DNA of 64,000 bases from Oxalobacter paeniformigenes (lineage in GTDB: Bacteria; Pseudomonadota; Gammaproteobacteria; Burkholderiales; Burkholderiaceae_D): the NCBI RefSeq assembly GCF_027158465.1, contig NZ_JAMKYL010000001.1, positions 372,001-436,000 of the forward strand, written 5' to 3'. Below are positions 59,454 to 64,000 of this stretch, in pieces. The translations under genes were made by a program, and so were the position numbers. The notes below the pieces were generated by a model, which searched no databases, was not told the DNA's origin, and saw only the letters and a list, made by a program, of their open reading frames with translations. How positions within the stretch are numbered: position 1 is the stretch's first letter; each line of letters starts with the position of its first letter.

Positions 59454-60773
59454 ATGCTGTCTTCGCTGACGATCCGCAATTTCCGTTCCATTCTGGATAT
59501 GACGGTCAGTTTCGCTTTCGCCGAAAAGCGGGCACCGGCAGGTTTCCGGGATTCCGACAGGGTGTTTTTCATCGAGCCGGCACCGAAGGTGCGGCTGGTG
59601 CCGACGCTGGCGCTGTATGGTTCGAATGCATCGGGCAAATCCAATGTGTTGATGGCGCTGGGAGCGTTCCGCGATTGTGCCGTGTCAGGGGTGCAGGGCA
59701 AGTTCCGTCCCGACAAGTTGCATCCGGAATTGCGAACGACGTCGTTTGCTGCGACGATTGTCCGGCAGGGGCACCGTTTCGTGTATGCCATCGAGTATGA
59801 CCGGGATGAGTTCGTGAAAGAATCGCTCTCTGCCGATGGCCAATTGCTGTTTTCCGTCGGGCAGGATGGACAGATGTTCGGGCCGCTGGCGACCGAATCC
59901 TATCCGGAGCAAAGGTTGCAGGAAATTTTCCGTGTCGAATGCAGCACGCCGCAGCACAAGCAGACGGCGTCTTTCCTGTCGGTCATCGGCAAGCGTTATC
60001 CCGGGCTCAATCCGCTGGTGACGGCGGTATTCGATTTTTTCAACGAGGGGATCATTGTCCTGAACGACAATACGATTCATATTTCGCGCGGGGTGGATTT
60101 GTTCGCGTCGGTGCTGGAAAAGGCCGACGATCCTGATCCGATGAAAAACGCGTTCGCACGGATCACCGCCTTGCTGGAAAATCTCGATATCCATATCTGC
60201 CGGATGGAATTGCATCGCAAGCGCATGCGGCTCGACCGCGATACGCATGAACGCAATTATCTGGATGTCGATCCGGAATTTTTGCGGCGGCTGACGAGTT
60301 TCGAGAAAGAGGGCGACAGTATCGTGCTCAATACGGACAGGATTTGTTCGTTTCATCAGGATGCGCAGGGCAATGAAGTCGAGTTCGATTTCAGCACCGA
60401 AGAGTCCAGCGGCACGCAGATCGTGGCGGGGCTTTTGGGTGTGTTTCTGGCGGCACTGGAGTCCGGCGGGGTGGTCGCCGTCGATGAGCTGGACAGATCA
60501 CTGCATCCGTTGCTGCTCATCGAGCTGATCCGCCTGTTCAAGGACAAGCGTTACAACAGCCGGGGGGCGCAGCTGATCTGTACGGTTCACAATACCGATA
60601 TTCTGGATGCCAATCTGTTGCGCATTTCCGAGGTGGGCATCATCAGCAAGACCTTGCAGGAAGGTTCGACGATCGCGCGGATCTCGGATTTTTCCGGTGT
60701 CGACAAGGTCGAGAACTTCCGGCGGCAGTATCTGACGGGACGCTTTTCAGGGATTCCTTTTCCGTATATCTGA
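59454..60773 (+). CDS. AAA15-family ATPase, RloA/AriA-like
   Basis: A 439-residue ATPase of the ABC/SMC-like AAA15 group (COG1106). Walker A is YGSNASGKSN (Gly56-Ser63). The ABC-type signature is STEESSGTQ (314-322), Walker B is VVAVDELDRSLHP (Asp344, Glu345) and the H-loop is CTVHNTD (His379). The head is typical: MLSSLTIRNFRSILDMTVSF. Paired with a RloB/Toprim-like gene five bases downstream, it matches the RloA-RloB or PARIS (AriA-AriB) plan, in which the ATPase holds the nuclease until a phage protein triggers release. Start ATG 59454 follows GAAGGAGGGGTGT. Codon use is close to the chromosome. Confidence 0.85.
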   Translation: MLSSLTIRNFRSILDMTVSFAFAEKRAPAGFRDSDRVFFIEPAPKVRLVPTLALYGSNASGKSNVLMALGAFRDCAVSGVQGKFRPDKLHPELRTTSFAATIVRQGHRFVYAIEYDRDEFVKESLSADGQLLFSVGQDGQMFGPLATESYPEQRLQEIFRVECSTPQHKQTASFLSVIGKRYPGLNPLVTAVFDFFNEGIIVLNDNTIHISRGVDLFASVLEKADDPDPMKNAFARITALLENLDIHICRMELHRKRMRLDRDTHERNYLDVDPEFLRRLTSFEKEGDSIVLNTDRICSFHQDAQGNEVEFDFSTEESSGTQIVAGLLGVFLAALESGGVVAVDELDRSLHPLLLIELIRLFKDKRYNSRGAQLICTVHNTDILDANLLRISEVGIISKTLQEGSTIARISDFSGVDKVENFRRQYLTGRFSGIPFPYI

Positions 60774-60778
60774 ACGCT

Positions 60779-61384
60779 ATGAGCCGAAAGAAACGAAAAC
60801 CTCTGGTCGATACGGTCGTGGTCATTTGCGAGGGCGCGTCCGAAAACGGTTATTTGCAGGAGCTCAACCGTTTTTTCCGCGAACACAAGATTCCGCTGGC
60901 GTTTGCGACGAACGTCATCGGCAGCGGAGTGTACAAGGCGGCGGTGAACCGTTACCGCGATGTGCGGCGCGAAAACCGGCATGCGGAAATCGTGATCTGG
61001 GTCGACCGCGACATCTATATGAACAGCCAGAAAAAGCTCTATGAAAACAAGCCCGGGACCATTCCCGACTTTCTGTTCTCGCGGATGAATTTCGAGGATT
61101 TTCTCGTCATGCATATGGACAGGAAAACGCTCATGCGCTGGCAGGCGGTATGCGAGGAATACAACCATTTTTCCGAACCGCTGCCGTCCGCGATGTATCT
61201 GCCGCTGTACCGTGTGGCCTGTTTTCCGCATTACCGAAAAGGGCGCCTGCCGTTCAAGATCAACGACGAAACGCTGGGTCGTTTGTTCGCGAACCAGAAA
61301 CGCGAACAGGTGCGCTTCGGCTGCGACTTCGGCAAGTTTCTGGAAGAACGCTTGCTGATGGCCGAGCAGCGCATCGAGGAGTAG
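60779..61384 (+). CDS. RloB-like protein with Toprim-type catalytic motifs
   Basis: A 201-residue partner of the upstream ATPase. The first strand ends in the Toprim-like motif VVVICEGASENGYL (Glu18). The DxD motif is IVIWVDRDIYM (Asp76, Asp78). RloB-type C-terminal motifs follow (RMNFEDFLVMHMD). In PARIS the AriB partner is a Toprim nuclease; RloB is a related or analogous family. The nuclease role here is therefore an inference from these acidic motifs. It is separated by five bases from the ATPase gene, so the two form one operon, and it converges on the KAP copy 2 gene, 14 bases apart. Confidence 0.78.
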   Translation: MSRKKRKPLVDTVVVICEGASENGYLQELNRFFREHKIPLAFATNVIGSGVYKAAVNRYRDVRRENRHAEIVIWVDRDIYMNSQKKLYENKPGTIPDFLFSRMNFEDFLVMHMDRKTLMRWQAVCEEYNHFSEPLPSAMYLPLYRVACFPHYRKGRLPFKINDETLGRLFANQKREQVRFGCDFGKFLEERLLMAEQRIEE

Positions 61385-61398
61385 GGAAAAGGGCGGTT

Positions 61399-62697
61399 TC
61401 AGACGGACAGATCCAGTTCGTTGATAAACCGTTTCAATTCTTCAATGGACGAGGGATCATATTCAACCAGCGCCTTGTGGAACAGTTCGATGCAATGGCT
61501 CAAAAGTTCCTGAATTTCTTTGTGAATCGGGCGGCTGTGTTCGGTTTTTGAAAAATAGTTTGTCTGAAGTTCGGCATAGAGCGTTCCGTCACTGTCCAGA
61601 ATACGGTCGAGCCATTGGGGGTGTTGCAGTTTCAGGACGATCAGGAAGCAGAAAAGGTTGATGTTGAAAAAATTGTCGGGATGGGTAAAAAGGTGATCGG
61701 CCAGCAGGTACAATGCCACCCCTTTTTCCATGTCTCGCAATGTCAGGGATGCAATGTATGCCCATAGCGAAAAGTGTTCGACGAACAAATAGCGGATATT
61801 GTTTCTACTGTCGATTTTGTGTCGTGTCAGAAGCGTAGCGATGAATTTTTGCATCAGACGCAGTTTGTGTCCTGGGGGAAGTCTGTGAACTGGCAACGTC
61901 ATGAAAAGATGGACGAATTTGTGCAGATAAGCCACAGCATCCGTATTTTGTCCATAAACGCCGCGGATGGCTTCATATAACTGGTCACGATGAATCAGCA
62001 GGACAAAGACCAGATTTGGCACTTCAAAAAAGTGTTTGATTCTTTCCAGCAGCGCAATGGCAAAGACCGGTGAGCAGCGATCCAGTTCGTCGATGAAAAA
62101 GACGATCGGTTTTTCTTCTGTTGATGCGATGGAAGCCAGCCGGTTTCTGAAAGCGGTCAGGGACGATTCTTCGGCGATATATTCTTCTATTTTTTTCTGA
62201 ATCAGCTTTTCGGTGGAATCGCTGGCAGCCGCTTGCAAAGTATCGAGCAGATGGGCGGTTTTTGCGGTGATATCGGGTATGCCGGTCAGAGTACCGGCTG
62301 CTATCTGGAAGGCTGTTTTGCCGATCGGCAGCAGCAGGTTCATGGCACGCGCGATTTTCAATTTGAAATCGGATTGTCCGTTCTTGTCGAGTAAACGGGT
62401 GATTTCAGCAGATATGAGCAAAAACGGATCATCCATGTAGTCACCCTTGAATGCGTCGAGATAGATGACACGATGGTCGTTTTCCAGTTGTTTTGCCCAG
62501 TTTTTGCCGAACCATGTTTTTCCTTCGCCCCATGGTGCGTCAATGGCGATGACGGCACCTGCAGCCAGACGGTCGATATAGCCGGTCAGTTTGTCGGCCA
62601 GTTTTTTACGATCCAGAAGATCGTTTTCGAATGGTATGCCGATATCGGTCAGGTTTTTGCCGACGGCAAGCGGAGGCAAAGCTGGATTATGGTGCAT
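61399..62697 (-). CDS. KAP-family P-loop NTPase (copy 2)
   Basis: A 432-residue KAP NTPase paralogous to copy 1. Walker A is IDAPWGEGKTWF at the same residues (Gly57-Thr61), and Walker B is PIVFFIDELDRCSPVFAIAL. KHFFEVPNLVFVLLIHRDQL follows. Its base composition is more AT-rich than that of copy 1 and the two share only the domain core and the flanking pattern GAVIAIDA-WGEGKTWF, so they have diverged long ago or came separately. Start ATG 62697 follows AAAAAGGAATCGCC. Its 3' end meets the rloB-like gene. Role in the presumed defence island is inferred. Confidence 0.82.
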   Translation of the reverse strand: MHHNPALPPLAVGKNLTDIGIPFENDLLDRKKLADKLTGYIDRLAAGAVIAIDAPWGEGKTWFGKNWAKQLENDHRVIYLDAFKGDYMDDPFLLISAEITRLLDKNGQSDFKLKIARAMNLLLPIGKTAFQIAAGTLTGIPDITAKTAHLLDTLQAAASDSTEKLIQKKIEEYIAEESSLTAFRNRLASIASTEEKPIVFFIDELDRCSPVFAIALLERIKHFFEVPNLVFVLLIHRDQLYEAIRGVYGQNTDAVAYLHKFVHLFMTLPVHRLPPGHKLRLMQKFIATLLTRHKIDSRNNIRYLFVEHFSLWAYIASLTLRDMEKGVALYLLADHLFTHPDNFFNINLFCFLIVLKLQHPQWLDRILDSDGTLYAELQTNYFSKTEHSRPIHKEIQELLSHCIELFHKALVEYDPSSIEELKRFINELDLSV

Positions 62698-62775
62698 GGC
62701 GATTCCTTTTTCCCATTATTTTGACGTAAACAGCGGATGAGAAACAGCCGGTTTTGGGATATGCAGGTATGATGA

Positions 62776-62803
62776 AAAAAGCCGGACTTGCGTCCGGCTT
62801 TTT
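62776..62803 (-). terminator. Terminator of the MalY/PatB gene
   Basis: AAAAAGCCGGAC and GTCCGGCTTTTT form a perfect 12-base stem with a four-base loop. On the minus strand it is followed by a T run; its arms would also work on the plus strand. It lies 15 bases beyond the aminotransferase stop. Confidence 0.9.
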
Positions 62804-62817
62804 CGTTGCGGCATCCG

Positions 62818-64000
62818 TCAGGGGGCGGATGTGCGATTGCCTTTCAGGCTGGCAAGCGCTTTTTCCAGCCGGATGAGTGCCCGTCTGAGGGTGGCGGCGG
62901 GACAGGCGATGTTGATGCGGGCGAAGCCTTCGCCGCCCGGCCCGAAGATTTCGCCGTCGTCGAGCCACAGTCCGGCCTTGTGCGTGACGAAGTCATCGAG
63001 CGCCTTGCCGCGCAGGCCGGTGCCGGAGAAGTCCAGCCAGGGCAGATAGGTGCCTTCCGGTTCGACAAGAGTCACGCCCGGCAGTCGGGTGGCGGTGAAC
63101 TCGCGCAGGATGGCGAGGTTTGCCGTCAGATAGGCAAGGAGCGCATCGAACCAGTTTTCGCCGTTTTCATAGGCGGCCTGTGTGGCCACCAGTCCGGCGG
63201 TGTTCATCTGGCTGTATCCGGTGGCGTCGATTTCACGGCGAAAGGCGCGGCGTTTCGCTTCGTCGGCGATGAAGATGTTGGCGTTTTGCAGGCCGGCGAG
63301 GTTGAAGGTTTTGCCGGGTGATGTGCAGATGATCGCGTTGGCCAGATGTTCTTCGCCCAGGGTGCCGAACGGGGTGAAGGTGTGTCCGGCAAAGGTGAAG
63401 TCGGCGTGGATTTCATCGGCGATGACGGTGACACCGTGTGCCAGACAGATGTCGGCCATGGCGGCGAGTTCGTCACGGCGCCAGACGCGCCCGACGGGGT
63501 TGTGCGGGTTGCACAGGATGAACAGCCGGACGTCGTTGTCGATGATTTTGCGCTCGAAGTCGGCCAGATCGACGGTGTAGCGTCCGTCTTTGAGTACCAG
63601 CGGGTTGTGGACGAGGCGTCGCCGGTTGTCGGTGACGGAGCTGGCGAATGGGTAATAGACGGGCGGCTGGATGAGGATGGCATCGCCTTCGCGCGTGGTG
63701 GCGCGGATGGCGGCGCACAATGCGAATACGACGCCCGGTGTCATGACGAGCCAGTCTTTGTTGACTTGCCAGTGGTGGCGGCGGGCGAACCAGTCGCGGA
63801 TGGCTTCGAAGTAGCCGTCGCGGGGTTCGGTGTAGCCGTAGATGGCGTGTTCCGCCATGGCGTGCAGGGCTTGTGTGACGGCGGGTGGACAACGGAAATC
63901 CATGTCGGCGACCCACATCGGCAGGACGTCTTGCGGTTTGCCGCGGGACAGGGCGGCGTCGAATTTGAGTGAGCCGGTGCCCTTGCGGTCGATGATTTCA
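62818..64000 (-). CDS. MalY/PatB-type cystathionine beta-lyase/aminotransferase (5' end outside window)
   Basis: A PLP fold-type I enzyme cut by the window edge. The visible part begins EIIDRKGTGSLKFDA, then LPMWVADMDFRCPPAVTQAL, the typical N-terminus of MalY/PatB proteins, so only a few residues are missing. Motifs are the PLP-phosphate region ILIQPPVYYPFASSV, ILCNPHNPVGRVW, VIADEIHADFTFAG, the PLP lysine CTSPGKTFNLAGLQNANIFI and the substrate-arginine end GFARINIACP. It should release homocysteine, NH3 and pyruvate from cystathionine, or act as a C-S lyase. A reported MalY-type regulatory role cannot be judged here. The frame stays open to 64000. Confidence 0.9.
   Translation of the reverse strand, partial: EIIDRKGTGSLKFDAALSRGKPQDVLPMWVADMDFRCPPAVTQALHAMAEHAIYGYTEPRDGYFEAIRDWFARRHHWQVNKDWLVMTPGVVFALCAAIRATTREGDAILIQPPVYYPFASSVTDNRRRLVHNPLVLKDGRYTVDLADFERKIIDNDVRLFILCNPHNPVGRVWRRDELAAMADICLAHGVTVIADEIHADFTFAGHTFTPFGTLGEEHLANAIICTSPGKTFNLAGLQNANIFIADEAKRRAFRREIDATGYSQMNTAGLVATQAAYENGENWFDALLAYLTANLAILREFTATRLPGVTLVEPEGTYLPWLDFSGTGLRGKALDDFVTHKAGLWLDDGEIFGPGGEGFARINIACPAATLRRALIRLEKALASLKGNRTSAP

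Noticed and set aside
1..64000. CRISPR arrays, insertion sequences with terminal repeats, rRNA genes
   Set aside because: No regularly spaced repeats, transposase genes or conserved rRNA segments were seen on either strand.

Overview
The window looks like chromosome of a betaproteobacterium of the order Burkholderiales, most probably an Oxalobacter-like member of Oxalobacteraceae. The basis is gene content, not a database hit. It has the betaproteobacterial gltA-sucA-sucB-lpd order, a Burkholderiales-type porin, a complete mdtABC-plus-outer-membrane-channel operon, and an OFA-family MFS transporter that keeps the Arg and Lys known to bind oxalate in OxlT. Base composition is moderately GC-rich throughout. 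The clear exceptions are one AT-rich insert (about 7.56-9.78 kb) and AT-rich intergenic stretches near 42.0-42.3 and 58.7-59.3 kb. I saw no rRNA, tRNA or CRISPR array.

Layout. 0-2.3 kb: an edge-truncated unknown gene, two tiny LuxR-type HTH proteins and a three-gene operon with two DUF2589-like paralogues. 2.5-6 kb: radical SAM protein, a transglutaminase-like protein that has lost its catalytic residues, an AraC regulator and a Cof-type HAD phosphatase. 6.1-15.6 kb: TCA-cycle block (gltA, sucA, sucB, lpd), split by an AT-rich gene for a RecB-like-nuclease/DUF2075-helicase fusion. 16-22 kb: tyrosine recombinase, AraC regulator divergent from an FUSC-type exporter, an exported coiled-coil protein and an exported DJ-1 protein. 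22-31.4 kb: multidrug RND operon on the minus strand. 31.8-39.6 kb, minus strand: two unknown paralogues, preA, preT, a sigma-54 activator and the OFA transporter. 39.7-40.8 kb: a regulatory intergenic region with two divergent sigma-54-like promoters, a predicted small RNA and a 44-bp palindrome. 40.8-46.7 kb: porin, isochorismatase-family hydrolase, a copper ATPase carrying a fused CopZ domain, an HxlR regulator and a small membrane protein. 46.9-56.4 kb: DinG/YoaA helicase, MATE transporter, YjjG-type nucleotidase, a TPR/HEPN-like protein, a sensor phosphodiesterase and a small unknown protein. 56.5-62.7 kb: a putative defence island in which a RloA/RloB (PARIS-like AAA15 ATPase plus Toprim-like) pair lies between two paralogous KAP NTPases, with two candidate small RNAs in its non-coding part. 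62.8-64 kb: MalY/PatB aminotransferase, cut by the window edge.

How the parts work together. GltA, SucA, SucB and Lpd supply citrate synthase and the 2-oxoglutarate dehydrogenase complex. MdtA, MdtB, MdtC and the NodT channel form one tripartite pump. PreT and PreA form the NAD-dependent dihydropyrimidine dehydrogenase. The sigma-54 activator just downstream of the OFA transporter is the natural candidate to act on the sigma-54-like promoters in front of that transporter; this link is inferred. The most unusual items are the PARIS-like pair inside a KAP-NTPase bracket, the nuclease-helicase inserted in the TCA block, and the divergent sigma-54 region with its predicted small RNA.
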